A stretch of 64,000 nt of DNA, from assembly GCA_030762935.1 (NCBI GenBank), contig CM060893.1:13606397-13670396 (forward strand). Reading direction: 5' to 3'. How positions within the stretch are numbered: the first letter of the stretch is position 1; each line of letters begins with the position of its first letter. Positions 10,306-21,708 of this stretch are shown in pieces. Source of the DNA: Hymenopus coronatus (Eukaryota > Arthropoda > Insecta > Mantodea > Hymenopodidae). The notes below the pieces were generated by a model. That model did no database searches and was not told where the DNA came from. It saw only the letters and a list, made by a program, of their open reading frames with translations. Made by a program: the position numbers and the translations under genes.

Positions 10306-10973
10306 CTGCCGCAACCAAACAAATGGAGATAAATCTGCCCTTCCCTCTAACATTACTGGTCTAAAAGGAACGAGCAGCCTATACAGCTAGCATAGTGTAT
10401 ATAACAATAAAGGATATTGGTAGAGAAAAGGCTACGAATGTAAAAACACATCTCGGACAATGAAAGCGATAAAGGCGATGCAGTGTAGGCCAGGCACGAC
10501 GATAATCGAATTCCCCTCTATTTACCAGGAACGCGATAGGGGTGTCTATTGAATTGTGCAGAGCGCTGCGATAGGTATCGATACTACGTCACGCGATATT
10601 TCGTCTTCAGATTCACCTCGTTACTCTACTTTTAATTGGAACTAAGCTCCTGGACGTCGCAACGATACAAGACCATTATTTTGCCAGATTCCATCTCCCG
10701 GCGGCTGCAGCTTTGTTCAGAGCGGCTTTTAAATACAAAGTGATCCCCTCTTTTCATCGACCGTCATATTTCTTTCTCTGCTCATTACCGTCACAAATAA
10801 AAACCTTACTTTTCTTTTCTATCTACTGCATGTTAATCTAGATAAGCGTTTCCTGAAATGGTCTCATTATAGATACAAAGGGGATAGTGCAGGAGACATA
10901 AAACCTTTAAAAACCGGGTCCCTATATCCTGCTTTTAAAATCACGTTCTCCTTCTACGAATCATGTAAAAAAA
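10306..10973. other. single-copy non-coding stretch
   Basis: Moderately GC-rich around 10470-10740 (for example GTGTAGGCCAGGCACGACG). No supported gene or element. Confidence 0.4.
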
Positions 10974-11790
10974 TCTGATGTGTTCCATTCACATGACTTT
11001 TTCTATGCAACAAATTGTACTTAAAAAGCATATGCTTCTATTTACTTCATGCTAATTAGCAGAAATAGTCTTATTACTTGCTTCCTTGTAAGTAGAAGCG
11101 TAATAAGGGAGTACCGTAGGTTAAAGTGAAAGTTAATAACTGGTTGCTATGTGACTGATGTTCCTTTGTTTGTATGCACACGAGTTGACAAATTCCTGTA
11201 TGAGAAAAGTCACAAGTTTTTCAAAGCTGAAACAAATAACAAGTAATATCTCAAATACGATCAACTCCACGAAAAAAATTATGTATCATAAATTGTGTGT
11301 TTTAATATGCTCTACATTTTTTATGTGGTAGGTTTTTGTCCATCTCTTAAAGTTTAGCAGTTATGCACAATTCCGTAAAATTGTCCCAGAATAAAGTAGT
11401 CTTCAGAGGCTATTCGCAGAAAATTCAAGATATTCATTTTATTTGTCAGGTAAATATGTTTATTATACGATATTTTTATCTAAATCGTTGGAGCCATTTT
11501 TAAGAAAATCAAAATTTTCGAAAATGTTTCCATGTAAAGGGTAGTTTGGGGTGGGGGGATTTTTTTGGAAGTCTTTGTGTCGTATCCTTGGACGATACCA
11601 AACTTAAATACCAAGTTTGGTTTTTAACGGACTTTACGTTTTTGACTATGCTGCACACACAGACGTTTTTCTAAAAATGTTTTTTTTTGGATTCAGGGGG
11701 TCTCAAAACATATATTTCCGGTGAAATTTTGGGTGCATTACAATACCTTCTCTATACACTATGTACATAGCACGTATAGAGAAAGTAAAA
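10974..11790 (+). repeat. HPR copy, full length, subtype A
   Basis: It begins TCTGATGTGTTCCATTCACA after an A-run. The palindrome region is at about 11610 and there is only a vestigial AC tract. It ends with the hairpin CACTATGTACATAGCACG and TATAGAGAAAGTAAAAAA. Confidence 0.9.
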
Positions 11791-11799
11791 AAGTACAGA

Positions 11800-11920
11800 A
11801 AACATCCTTTTTCTAAGAATGCCTTTTATGGATTTAAAGGGCATCAAAACGTATTTCTGGTGAAATCTCTGTATATTTCTACCTACTATGTAGATTGTAT
11901 ATACGCGCTACAGAATGTAA
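11800..11920 (+). repeat. HPR RE fragment, degenerate
   Basis: It contains TTTCTAAGAATGCCTTTTAT and ATTTCTGGTGAAATCTC, then an eroded hairpin (CTACTATGTAGATTG). It sits right after the previous copy. Confidence 0.6.
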
Positions 11921-12546
11921 AAGTACATGCTCTATCATACAATTCCTAGTAATGAGTAAAGAAAGTTGCATTTTCAGCGGCTCAATTTGCAATAAAGCCT
12001 CGATATCGAAATGATGAAAGTTTAGGTAAGTACTAAAGCGCTGGATTGGGAGTAGAGGACCTGCAGCGTGGCCTCCAACAGGTGCCGCAGGACAATGGAG
12101 CAGGCCAACTAACTTTGTCAGCCACACACACGCTCACTCACACTGACTGAATCAACGCCCACCCCTCTCGGGCCGGGGGCGGGCCCTGGTCGTTGCCAGG
12201 AACGTGTAGGGATGCCCTTCTAAATCACAAGCTTGTCCCACACACCCACTCACCGCCTCCCGCTATTGTTTTGTTTTCACGTGCACAATTTAACCTAACT
12301 TTATTAGCATACACATTTTGTTTGTTACTGGAACAATCCGGGCATTTAGTCCTAAATGACACTCGCAAGCCCGTTTATGAATTAAACAGGCATTTTAACC
12401 AGATTACAAATTAATGTACTATGAATGTCCCTTTTCGATGCAAAACAGTTTACAATGTACATACTTTAACGATATATTTTCATATATTCCGTGTTTAATT
12501 TACGATTTATTAGTAATCTATTTTGAATAGCACGTATAATAAAACA
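11921..12546. other. single-copy region, locally GC-rich
   Basis: The 12040-12290 part is much richer in G and C than its surroundings (GGGCCGGGGGCGGGCCCTG at about 12170). Short frames exist on both strands but none resembles a known protein. A TTTTCAG..GTAAGT pair at about 11966-12024 on the plus strand could be chance. Confidence 0.4.
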
Positions 12547-13278
12547 TCTGATGTATTCCATTCACATGACTTTCTCTACATCTCAGCAACAAATTATTAT
12601 TAAAAGCTTATGCTCCTATTTACGTCATGCTAATCGAAAAAAAAAAAAATAGAAAAAATAGACTTATTACATGCTTTCTTGTAAGTAGAAGCGTAATAGG
12701 TTAAAGTGAAAGCCAAAAGCTGGTTGCTATGTGACTGAAGTTCCTTTGTTTGTATGGACACGAGTTGATAAATTCCTGTATGAGAAAAGTGTGAGTTTTT
12801 TAAAGGTGAAACAAAAAACAAGGAATATCTAAAAAACGATCATCTCCACGAAAAAAATGTATATAACATAAATTGTATATTTTAACGTGCTCTATATTTT
12901 TTGTGTGGTAAGTTTTTGTCCATCTCTTACGGTTTACCAGTTATACAAAATTCCGTAAAATTCATCCAGAATAAAGTAGTCTTCAAAGGCCATTGCTAGA
13001 AAGTTCAAAATATACATTTTATTTGTCAGGTAAATATCTTTAATATACGATATTTTAATCAAAATTGTTAGAGCCATTTTTGAGAAAATAAAAATGTTCG
13101 AAACTTTTTCCATGTAAAGGGTACTTTAGAGTGGGGGGATTTTTCTCAAAATCTTTGTGTCGCATTCCTGGAAGATACTAAACTTAAATACCAAGTTTGG
13201 TATTCTACCGACTTTTCGTCTTTGAGTTATCGTGTTCACAGACACACACCACAGGCACGGACATTTTTCTGAAAATGC

Positions 13279-13315
<37 letters not shown>

Positions 13316-13420
13316 GAGCCCCTAAAACATGTATTTCTGCTGAAATCTCGGTATCGAATTTTTGGGTGGATTATAATATCTTCTCTATACACTATGAACA
13401 TAATACGTGCAGAGAAAGAA
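12547..13420 (+). repeat. HPR copy, full length, subtype A, with (AT)n insert
   Basis: LE reads TCTGATGTATTCCATTCACA. The palindrome is at about 13190. A (TA)n run at 13283-13312 lies between the AC region and the RE. The hairpin is eroded (CACTATGAACATAATACGTG). Confidence 0.9.
13283..13312. repeat. (TA)n microsatellite, about 30 bases
   Basis: An uninterrupted TA run inside an HPR copy at the place where other copies have a T-run. Confidence 0.95.
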
Positions 13421-13641
13421 ATATCTCCAAAATGGTTATGGCAAAAAAGAGAAATCGTTGGCTTTAAACAGATGGACTTCGCATTCTTTTCCAGAAAATT
13501 TAGGATATACCTTTAGTTACTCATTGTTTATTCAATGAGCCTGAAACCGTAATTCCGGTGAAACCATCACAGCGACTTTTTGGATGAAATGCAAGAGTTA
13601 CTGAACTTAACGCAGGTAACTTAAAAAATCTTCAAAATTTA

Positions 13642-13745
13642 TCAAAACATGTATTTCCGGTGATTCCTGGTATCCAATTTTTGGATGCATTACAATACCT
13701 TCTTTATATCTACACTATGTACATAGTACGTATAGAGAAAGTAAT
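13642..13745 (+). repeat. HPR RE fragment
   Basis: Starts at AACATGTATTTCCGGTGA and carries a full hairpin (CACTATGTACATAGTACG) ending GAGAAAGTAATA. A second, more decayed RE piece (ATTCCGGTGAAACC) is at about 13550-13605. Confidence 0.8.
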
Positions 13746-13818
13746 AAGACACGAATCAACACAGTGGAAACACTCACTTTTAATGCTCAGAAAGAACAAA
13801 CGATATCTTGTTCTACAA

Positions 13819-14688
13819 TTTTTACTTTCTCTATACGCACTATATACACAGTGTATAGAGAAGGTATTGCACTCCACCAAAAATTTGATACAGAGATTTC
13901 ACTGGAAATATATGTTTTAGGGTCTCCTGTATAAAAAAAAAAGTATTTTCAGAAAAAGGTCCGTGTGTGTGTCCGTGTGTCTGTGAACACGTGAACTCAA
14001 AAACGAAAAGTCGGTAAAATACCAAACTTGGTATTTAAGTTTAGTATCTTCCAGGGATGCGACACGAAGATTTTGAGGAAAATTCCCCCACTCCCAACTA
14101 ACCTTTACATGGAATTTTTTTCGAAAATTTTGATTTTCTCAAAAATGGCTAACGATTTTGATTAAAATTTCATATATTAAAGATAAATATAAATAAGTAA
14201 ATAAAATGTACATTAAGAATTTTGTGGGAATAGTCTCTAAAGACTACTTTACTCTGGGTCAATTTTACGGAATTTTGCGTAAGTGCTAAACCGTAAGAGA
14301 TGGTCAAAAACTTACCTCACAACAAATGTAGAGCACTTTAAAACACACAATTTATGTTATATACATTTTTTTTTCTCGCAGAGTTGATCGTTTTTGACAT
14401 ATTCCATGTTTTTGTTTTCAGCTATGAAAAACTTATACTTTTCTCATACAGGAATTTGTCAACTCCTGTCCATACAAACAAAGGAGCTTCAGTCACATAG
14501 CAACCAGCTTTTGTCTTTCACTTTAACCTATGGTACTCCCTTATTTCGCTTCTACTTACAAGAAAGCAAGTAATAAGACTATTTGTGCTAATTTTTTTCT
14601 CGATTAGTATGAAGTAAATAGAAGCATCAGCTTTTTAACAATATTTTCTTGCAGAGAGGTACAGAAAATTATGCGAATGGAACACATG
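13819..14688 (-). repeat. HPR copy, near full length, subtype A
   Basis: It has a type 1 hairpin, GTCCGTGTGTGTGTCCG and the palindrome at about 14020. The LE ends at GGAACACATGG, cut by the next copy, so the terminal CAGA is lost. Confidence 0.88.
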
Positions 14689-14689
14689 G

Positions 14690-15588
14690 TTTTACTTTCT
14701 CTAGCCGCATATGTACAATGTATATATGGATAGAGAAGATATTGTAATGCACCCAAAATTCGCTACCGAGATTTCACCGGAAATATATGTTTTGGGGTCC
14801 CCTGAGTCCGAAAAAAGCATTTTTAAAAAAAGGTCCGTTTGTGTGTGTGTGTGTGTGTCTGTGGACAGCATAGCCGCAAAACAAAAGACCGTTAAATACC
14901 AAGCTTGGTATTTAGGTTTAGTATCTTCCAAGGATGCGACACGAAGATTTTCAAAAAAATCCCCCCACCACAAACTACCCTTTACATGGAAAAAATATCG
15001 AATATTTTGATTTTCTTAAAAATGGCTCTAACACCTTTGATTAAAATCCCGTATATTACAGCTATTTACGTCTGAAATAAAATGTATATCTCGAATTTTT
15101 TGGGAATAGCCTCTGAAGAGCTCTTTATTCTGGATGAATTTTGCTGAATTTTGCTTAACTGCTAAACCATAAGAGATAGAAAAAAACGTACTACACAAAA
15201 AATGTACCTCTTGACAAATCACTCAATTTTTGACCTTTACGTTTTTGTTGTGGAGGTAACCGTTTCTGAGATATTCCTTGTTATAGGTTTCAATTGTGAA
15301 GTACTTAAACTTTTCTCACACAGAGTGTCTGCTTTTCTTTTGTTCTACTCCTGGCCAAGCAAAGAAGTGATTTGCAATGACAATCGCATAACGATAGCTT
15401 TTAAAACATTTGACAATCACTTTAGCATAGTGAATTCCCTTATTCCCTTCTACTTATAAGGAACTAAGTAATAACATTCTGCTAACGTTTATCTTGATTA
15501 GCATTGTGTACAAAGAAGAATAATCTTTTGTAGGAGGCTTGTAGAGCACTAGAGAAAGTCATGTGAGTGTAACACATCGGAATTTTTT
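14690..15588 (-). repeat. HPR copy, full length, subtype B, type 2 hairpin
   Basis: The hairpin is of the second kind (CTCTAGCCGCATATGTACAA). A (GT)n block lies at 14837-14857. The body has CTACTCCTGGCCAAGCAAAG near 15341 and ends GTGAGTGTAACACATCGG. Confidence 0.88.
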
Positions 15589-15591
15589 CGT

Positions 15592-15707
15592 TACAGGGGA
15601 GCCTAAAACATATAGTATTTCCGGTGAAATTTCGGTATCGAATTTTTGGGTGGAATACAATACTTTTCTGTCCCTATGTATTGTACATGCGGTGCTAGAG
15701 AAAGTAA
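15592..15707 (+). repeat. HPR RE fragment, type 2 hairpin
   Basis: It contains GGGGAGCCTAAAACATATAG and TTCCGGTGAAATTTCGG. The hairpin (TCCCTATGTATTGTACATGC) has a right arm ending GCTAGAGAAAGTAAAA. Confidence 0.8.
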
Positions 15708-16157
15708 AAGTTGCTGAGATAGTGGGTCAAACTTTTATAGTGGGTATTTGTTAAGAAACGAAAAGTGAAATAGAGAAAGGGTGTGAATGTAAGACATAAC
15801 CCTCCTGAGAGTAAACCTGTTGCATGGTTCACTTTAAGACGGCGGGTGGTATGACGTCACACTAAAGTGGTTTTCCTATGGAATTTCTTCATCCCATCTA
15901 TCACTTCTCTATTGATGTTCCTCTATCTTTGTCTTGTGATGGGTTTTTTCGCTCCTCCGCAGCAAGCGATTGATTCGGTCGGTACATCTGCTGCCATCTT
16001 CATGCGGGTGTCCGAGTTAATGAGATAGTTCTGGTCGCCATGTGAGCAGGTGAATTTCGCTTCCCAACACCATTAACTCGCTCTGGTGTTACACCTGCGA
16101 AACCCTGCACCTGATGCTGCTATGGCAACGCAATACGCGTCGACTTACAATAATTTT
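15708..16157. other. single-copy non-coding stretch
   Basis: It contains a TGACGTCA palindrome at about 15851 and a pair of near repeats (GAGTTAATGAG and ATTAACTCGCTC). No supported gene. Confidence 0.4.
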
Positions 16158-16300
16158 CACTAAAACACCATTCCTTTACTTTATTTACAATAAATTTCAG
16201 TCGCACATTTCAAATCTCATTATGGACTCATGGTTACCACATTATTTCCACAAAATATCACCAAAATTATTTCAAAAATCGCAAAATTCATATTGAAATC
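16158..16300 (+). repeat. dispersed repeat, shared with 19025-19110
   Basis: Bases 16193-16225 are identical over 33 bases to 19069-19101 (starting AATTTCAGTCGCACATTT). The similarity extends weakly upstream through CACTAAAACA. A weaker relative is at about 32875-32900. Family unknown. Confidence 0.6.
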
Positions 16301-16322
16301 GCCCAATTTGACATTCTAATTA

Positions 16323-17018
16323 TCTAATGTGTTGCATTCACATGATTTTCTCTTCATCTCTGTAACAAATTATTGTTAAAAACCTTAAATAGTCAAAGGC
16401 TGGTTCCTGTATGAGAAAAGTGTGTCTTTTAAAGCTGAAACTAAAAACAAAAAATATTTCAAAATCGATCAACTCTACGAAAAAAATGTATATAATATGA
16501 ATTGCGTGTTTTAATGTGCTCTACATTTTTTGTGTGCTAAGGTTTTGTTCATCTCTTGCGGTTTGCCAGTTATGCAAAATTCCGTAAAATTCATCCCTAA
16601 TAAAGTAGTCTTCAGAGGCTATTCCCAGAAAATTCAAGATATACATTTTATTTGTCAGATAAATATCTTTAATAAAAATCGTTACAGCCATTTTTAAGAA
16701 ATTAAAAAAGTTCGAATATGTTCTTTGTAAAGGGTAGTTTGGGGTGGGGGGACTTTTCTCAAAATCTTCATGTTGCATCCCTGGAAGATACTAAACTTAA
16801 ATACCAAGGTTGGTATTTTACCGACTTTTCGTTTTGAGTTATCGTGTTCACAGACACACGGACACACACACACACGGACCTTTTTCTGAAAATACTTCTT
16901 TTTGGATACAGGGAACCCTAAAACATATATTTCCGGTGAAATCTCGGTATCGAATTTTTGGTGGAATACAATACCTTCTCTATACACTATGTACATAGTA
17001 CGTATAGAGAAAGTAAAA
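16323..17018 (+). repeat. HPR copy with internal deletion, subtype A
   Basis: LE is TCTAATGTGTTGCATTCACA. About 180 bases are missing where AAAAACCTTAAATAGTC joins to CAAAGGCTGG and GTATGAGAAAAG. RE has a full hairpin (CACTATGTACATAGTACG). Confidence 0.88.
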
Positions 17019-17299
17019 CAGTATTTGGTAAGACAATTCAGCGAAAGAGACTATTAATTTATAGTCTGTAGGAAGGGATCTTTTTATCAAGTTATGATTG
17101 TAATACATTAGTTCTCAAATAGTAGATGACGTATGCAATCATGTTTAGTAACCTATTGTTTTTTACTTTCTCTACACGTACTATGTACATAGTGTATAGA
17201 GGAAGTATTGCATTCCATCCAAAACTTGATACCGAGATTTCACCGGAAATACATGTTTTAGGACCCCCTGAATAAAAAAAAAGCATTTTAACAAAAAGG

Positions 17300-17302
<3 letters not shown>

Positions 17303-17346
<44 letters not shown>
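17303..17346. repeat. (GT)n microsatellite
   Basis: About 22 uninterrupted GT units in the fixed microsatellite position of the HPR copy. Confidence 0.95.
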
Positions 17347-17347
<1 letters not shown>

Positions 17348-17819
17348 TGTGCGTGTGTGGACAGCATAGCTCAAAAACGAAAAGACCGTTGAATACCAAA
17401 CTTGGTGTTTAAGTTTCGTATCTTCCAAGGATGCTACACGAAGATTTTCAAAAAAATCCACTCACCCACAACTGCCCTTTAGATGGAACTTTTTTCGAAA
17501 TTTTTTATTTTCTTAAAAATGGCTCTAACGAATTTGATTAAAATATCGTATATTAAAGATATTTACCTAACAAATAAAAGGTATATCTTCAATTTTCTGT
17601 GAATAGCTTCTAAACACCTGTTTATTATGAATGAATTTTGCTTAATTTGGCATAACTAGTAAACCGTAAGAGATAGACAAAAGCTTACTGCACAAAACAT
17701 GTAGATCTTGCTAAAATACACAACTTATGTCATATACATTTTTTCGTGGAGCTTGCCGTTTTCGAGGTATTCATTGTTATTAGTTTCAACTGTGAGGTAC
17801 TTCTACTTTTCTCAGACGG

Positions 17820-17821
<2 letters not shown>

Positions 17822-17853
<32 letters not shown>
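17822..17853. repeat. (GT)n microsatellite, unusual site
   Basis: About 16 GT units in the body of a subtype B copy, outside the normal microsatellite position. Confidence 0.95.
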
Positions 17854-17855
<2 letters not shown>

Positions 17856-18068
17856 CTTTTATTCTACTCCTGGTCAAGCAAAGAAGCGATTTGCAATGAC
17901 AATCGCATATAGATAGCTTTTAAAACATTTGACTATCACTTTGGCCTTGTGCATTCCCTTAGTTCCAGTCTACTTAGCATGGTGTTGAAAGAAGAGTTAT
18001 CTTTTGTAAGAAGTTTGTTTGTAGAGTAGCTAGAGAAAGTCATGTGAGTGAAACACATCAGATTTTTA

Positions 18069-18916
18069 ATGTATTGCACTCCACCAAAAAATTCGATACC
18101 GAGATTTCACCGGAAATATATGTTTTAGGGTCCCCTGTATCCAAAAAAAGTATTTTCAGAAAAAGGTCCATGTGTATGTCCGTGTGTCCCTGTGTCAGTG
18201 TGTCCGTGTGTCCGTGTGTCTGTGAACACGATAACTCAAAAACGAAAAGTCGGTAAATTACCAAACTTGGTATTTAAGTTTAGTATCTTCCAGGGATGCG
18301 ACACGAAGATTTTGAGAAAATTCCCCCCATCCACAACTACCCTTTACATGGAACTTGTTTCGAAAATTTTGATTTTATAAAAAAAGGCTAACGATTTTGA
18401 TTAAATTATCGTACATTAAAGCTATTTACCTGACAAATAAAATGTATATTTTGAATTTTCTGGGAATAGCCTCTGAAGACTATTTTATTCTGGATGAATT
18501 TTTGATAACTACTGAACCGTAAGAGATGGACAAAAACTTAACACACAAAAAATGTAGAGCACTTTAAAACACACAATTTATGTTACATACATTTTTTTCG
18601 TGGAGTTGTTCGTTTTTGAGATATTCATTTTTCTTGGTTTCAGCTTTGAAAAACTTATACTTTTCTCATACAGGAATTTCTCAACTCCTGTCCATACAAA
18701 CAAAGGAACATCAGTCACATAGCAACCAGCTTTTGGCTTTCACTTTAATCTATGGTACTCACTTATTTCGCTTCTACTTACAATAAAGCAAGAAATAAGA
18801 CTATTTCTGCTAATTTTTTTCGATTAGCATGAAATAAATAAAAGATAAGCTTATTAACAATAATAATTTACAGAGATATAGAGAAAGTCATGTGAATGGA
18901 ACACATCAGATTTTTT
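18069..18916 (-). repeat. HPR copy lacking hairpin, subtype A
   Basis: It begins TGTATTGCACTCCACC just inside the missing hairpin and is otherwise complete. It has interrupted GTGTCCGTGTGTCC motifs, the palindrome at about 18260, and GAATGGAACACATCAG at the end. Confidence 0.88.
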
Positions 18917-19130
18917 AAGTAAATGCTTTACGAACTGGATAAGATGTTTCTACAATATCGCGTTTGGTTGAAATTGCCTAATCTCAGCCATTACATTGTC
19001 GCTTTAATTGTTGAGCTAAATTGTTACTAAAACATTACTGGCTTAGGTTATTTACTAACCAGACAGTTAATTTCAGTCGCACATTTCAAATCTCATTATG
19101 GCCTAGCTGTACCATTCCTCGTTAGTAATT
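18917..19130 (+). repeat. dispersed repeat, related to 22555-22840 and 16158-16300
   Basis: ACGAACTGGATAAGATG, then GGTTGAAATTGCCTAATC and GCCATTACATTG, match 22565-22810 in order. The following part contains the 33-base identity with 16193-16225. Both this copy and the 22.5 kb copy directly follow an HPR left end. Confidence 0.6.
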
Positions 19131-19353
19131 AACGGCCGTAAAGTTTCTAGTTAACGCCCGTACCTAAACTCATTTCTTTGGTGCATCAACTCTAACAAGA
19201 TTCCTAACGTCCGTAAACTTTAAACGAAGACATTCTACCGATTAAGAATTTAACAAGTGTTAAATCGGAATAAAATGATAGAGTCGTCTAAAGGCGATGA
19301 TTTTCAAAATGAGCAACTGCAAATCGGATATAGCGTAATGAAGAGCGTAAAAA
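19131..19353. other. single-copy non-coding stretch
   Basis: It contains two CGTTAACGGCC-like phrases (AATTAACGGCCGTAAAG, ACGTCCGTAAACTTTAAACG). No gene seen. Confidence 0.4.
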
Positions 19354-19592
19354 AGCTGATGTATACTATTCACATGCCTTTCTCTACACCTCTGTAACAA
19401 ATTATTGTTAAAAAGCTTATGCTTCTATTTACTTCATTCCAATGGAGAAACAATTTATAGTCAAAAGCCGGTTACTATGTGACTGAAGTTCCTTTGTTTC
19501 TATTGACAGGAGTTGACAAATTCCTGTATGAGAAAAGTATACGTTTTTAAAGCTGAAACCAAAAACAAGGAATATCTAAAAAACGATCAGCT
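19354..19592 (+). repeat. HPR left part, first arm of a fold-back
   Basis: LE reads GCTGATGTATACTATTCACA and the body runs to AAAACGATCAGCTCC. There it switches directly into the opposite strand at 19593. Confidence 0.85.
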
Positions 19593-19761
19593 CCTATGGT
19601 ACTCACTTATTTCGCTTCTACTTACAAGGAAACAAGTAATAAGACAATTTCTGTTAATTTTTTCTCGATTAGCATGAAGTAAATAGAAGCATAAGCTTTT
19701 TAACAATAATTTGTTGCAGAGATGTAGAGAAAGTCATGTGAATGGTACACATCAGATTTTT
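19593..19761 (-). repeat. HPR left part, second arm of a fold-back
   Basis: It starts at TATGGTACTCACTTATTTCG and ends GTGAATGGTACACATCAG. With 19354-19592 it gives a short inverted-repeat element with two left ends and no hairpin end. Confidence 0.85.
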
Positions 19762-19988
19762 ATCGGTGGAAATTCGTATTTAATCCACTCATTGATAGTT
19801 TTTTTGAAGAGAATCTATAGGATTGCCAAAAATTGATTTTAGAACTAGTGAATATATCTGCTTTTTCATTTCCTAAAATTCCCTTGTGTCCAGGCACTCA
19901 CCCAAGAGTAGTTTGTGTTTTGACAAGGTTTATTAGGCTGTTCCAGAGTAGTGTAGAGGATATCTTATAACTTGCAATTGCATTCTTG

Positions 19989-20192
19989 ATGTACTCATTT
20001 AGTGAAATGGGGGATATAAACCACATTCATGACTTAGCAGATGGAAATGTGGTAGCAGTACATGAAGTTTATGCAGAAAGGTATCCTGGGAGGCACTTAA
20101 CTTGTGTAGAACTGTTTGCGCGGCGACTCCACCGTTTTGAGAAGGTCTCAGATGTTGAGACCACAAGATGTATGAAGCTATGGAAAAAGTAA
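19989..20192 (+). pseudogene. DUF4817-like HTH transposase fragment
   Basis: The 67-codon frame reads MYSFSEMGDINHIHDLADGN, then VVAVHEVYAERYPGRHLTCV and ELFARRLHRFEKV. The pattern DG(N)..A...Y.ERYP.R.......F.RL.R is the first HTH of a large arthropod transposon-derived family. The second HTH and the catalytic part are missing; a SINE follows. ATG at 19986 or 19989 may be original. Confidence 0.6.
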
Positions 20193-20415
20193 ACCAAATT
20201 CCATAGGTCGTGAGTTCGAATCTCGCTAAGGGTGAGTTACCCGAATAAGGTTTTTTTTTACTCGGGATTTTCCCTTATCTTGAGAAGACGAATGTCAAAT
20301 AACTTTAAGCTCTATAGACCCTGTTTTCATTTGAGCATCATTTTAAAAAGTTCATTCATCGTCCGATATGACCAACCAGGTTATAGGATGTTAAACTAAA
20401 AAAAAAAAAAAAAGT
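20150..20415 (+). repeat. tRNA-derived SINE with poly-A tail
   Basis: A B box GAGTTCGAATCTCGC lies at about 20212-20226. The body reads CTCGGGATTTTCCCTTATCT. The tail TTCATTCATCGTCCGATATG, then ACCAACCAGGTTATAGGATG, ends in an A-run at 20399-20414. The tail is shared with 1281-1421 and an inverted scrap at 44688-44714. An HPR copy begins right at the A-run. Confidence 0.7.
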
Positions 20416-21280
20416 CTGATGTATTCCATTCACATGACTTTCTCTACATCTCTGCAACAAGTTGTAGCTAAAAAGCATATTTTTCTATTTACTTCATGCT
20501 AATTAGCAGAAATAGTCTTATTACTTTTTTCCTTGTAAGTAGAAGCGAAATGAGGGAGTGCCATAGGTTAAAGAGATAGTCAAAAGCTGGTTGCTATGTC
20601 AGTGAAGTTCCTTTGTTTGTATGGACAGGAGTTAAGAAATTCCTGTATGAGAAAAGTATAAGTTTTTCAAAGCTAAAACGAAAAACCAGGATTATCTTAA
20701 AAATGATCAACTCCACGAAAAAAATGTATATGACATAAATTGCATATTTTATCGTGAGCTACATTTTCTGTGCTGTAAGTTTTCCCCCCATCTCTTACGG
20801 TTTAGCAGTTATGCACAATTCCGTAAAATTCATTCAGAATAAAGTAGTCTTCAGGTGTTATTCCCAGAAAATTCAAGATATACATTTTATTTGTGAGGTA
20901 AATATCTTTATTATACGATTATTTAATCAAAATCGTTTGAGCCATTTTTATGAAAATCAAAATTTTCAAATTTTTTTGCATGTAAAGGGTAATTTGGGGT
21001 GGGGGGATTTTCATGAAAATCTTCGTGTCGCATCCATAGAAGATATTAAACTTAAATACCAAGTTTGGGCTTTAATGGTGTTTTCGTTTTTGAGCTATGC
21101 TGCCCAACATACACACAGACAGACGCACACACGAACATTTTTCTAAAAATGCTTTTTTTTTTTTTGGATTCAGGGAGTCTAAAAACATGTATCTGCGGTG
21201 AAATCTCGTTATGGAATTTTTGGGTAAAATACAGTACCTTCTCTATACATTATGTACATAGTTCGTATAGAGAAAGTAAA
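20416..21280 (+). repeat. HPR copy, full length, subtype A
   Basis: It starts TCTGATGTATTCCATTCACA after the SINE A-run. It has TACCAAGTTTGGGCTTT in place of the usual palindrome. RE hairpin is ATTATGTACATAGTTCG, ending TAGAGAAAGTAAAAAAA. Confidence 0.9.
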
Positions 21281-21292
21281 AAAAATAGGTAG

Positions 21293-21336
21293 ATTAGGTA
21301 GAGAAAATCATGTGAATGGCACACATCCAACTTTTG
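21293..21336 (-). repeat. HPR LE fragment
   Basis: Only GTAGAGAAAATCATGTGAAT and GGCACACATCC remain, adjoining the RE of the previous copy. Confidence 0.7.
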
Positions 21337-21708
21337 TGTTTCAAAATAGGACTTTAATGCAGTGTTATGAAAATCTCTCGCAGACTGACAGTTTTTAAAG
21401 GGGTGAGTAATGTAAATGAAAGTTTTAAAACATGAGTTATATGCTGTGGTCTATTCCAGTGTGGTTGTAATGCCTCGGATACAAAATTCTACGCCTTTGT
21501 ATTGCGGCATACCCCTTTACGTGTATGTCTGCGGAAAACATAAGCAAGAAGAACTAGGAGTAAGGACTGCAAGCTTTTGTATGAAAACCTTGTGTAACGT
21601 ATCTCTTCAACGTTTTCAAGGATTAAAGGTGGCAGCTTTTCAGCCAAGAATAGAGTGTTCTGTCAGTACATGTTAAAATCGATTCTCTTTATGCAATTAA
21701 TAGTATTT
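21337..21708. other. single-copy stretch with an 86-codon frame
   Basis: A plus-strand frame at 21416-21676 is open for 86 codons but resembles no family I know, and no splice signals frame it convincingly. I do not call it a gene. Confidence 0.3.

Larger units (their letters stand above)
17160..18067 (-). repeat. HPR copy, subtype B, two GT tracts
   Basis: It has a type 1 hairpin and a (GT)n run at 17303-17346. A second (GT)n at 17822-17853 has expanded inside the body beside TTCTACTCCTGGTCAAGC, where other subtype B copies have GTGTCCGTTT. The end is GTGAGTGAAACACATCAG. Confidence 0.88.

Noticed and set aside
11966..12024. Possible plus-strand exon between TTTTCAG and GTAAGT
   Set aside because: All frames are short and contain stops or unremarkable sequence; the two signals can occur by chance, and the only supported gene is on the other strand.
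12000..12127. Minus-strand frames in the GC-rich patch as a first KChIP exon
   Set aside because: No frame ends in the phase needed by the exon at 9224-9348 with a convincing donor, and the residues do not resemble KChIP N-termini.
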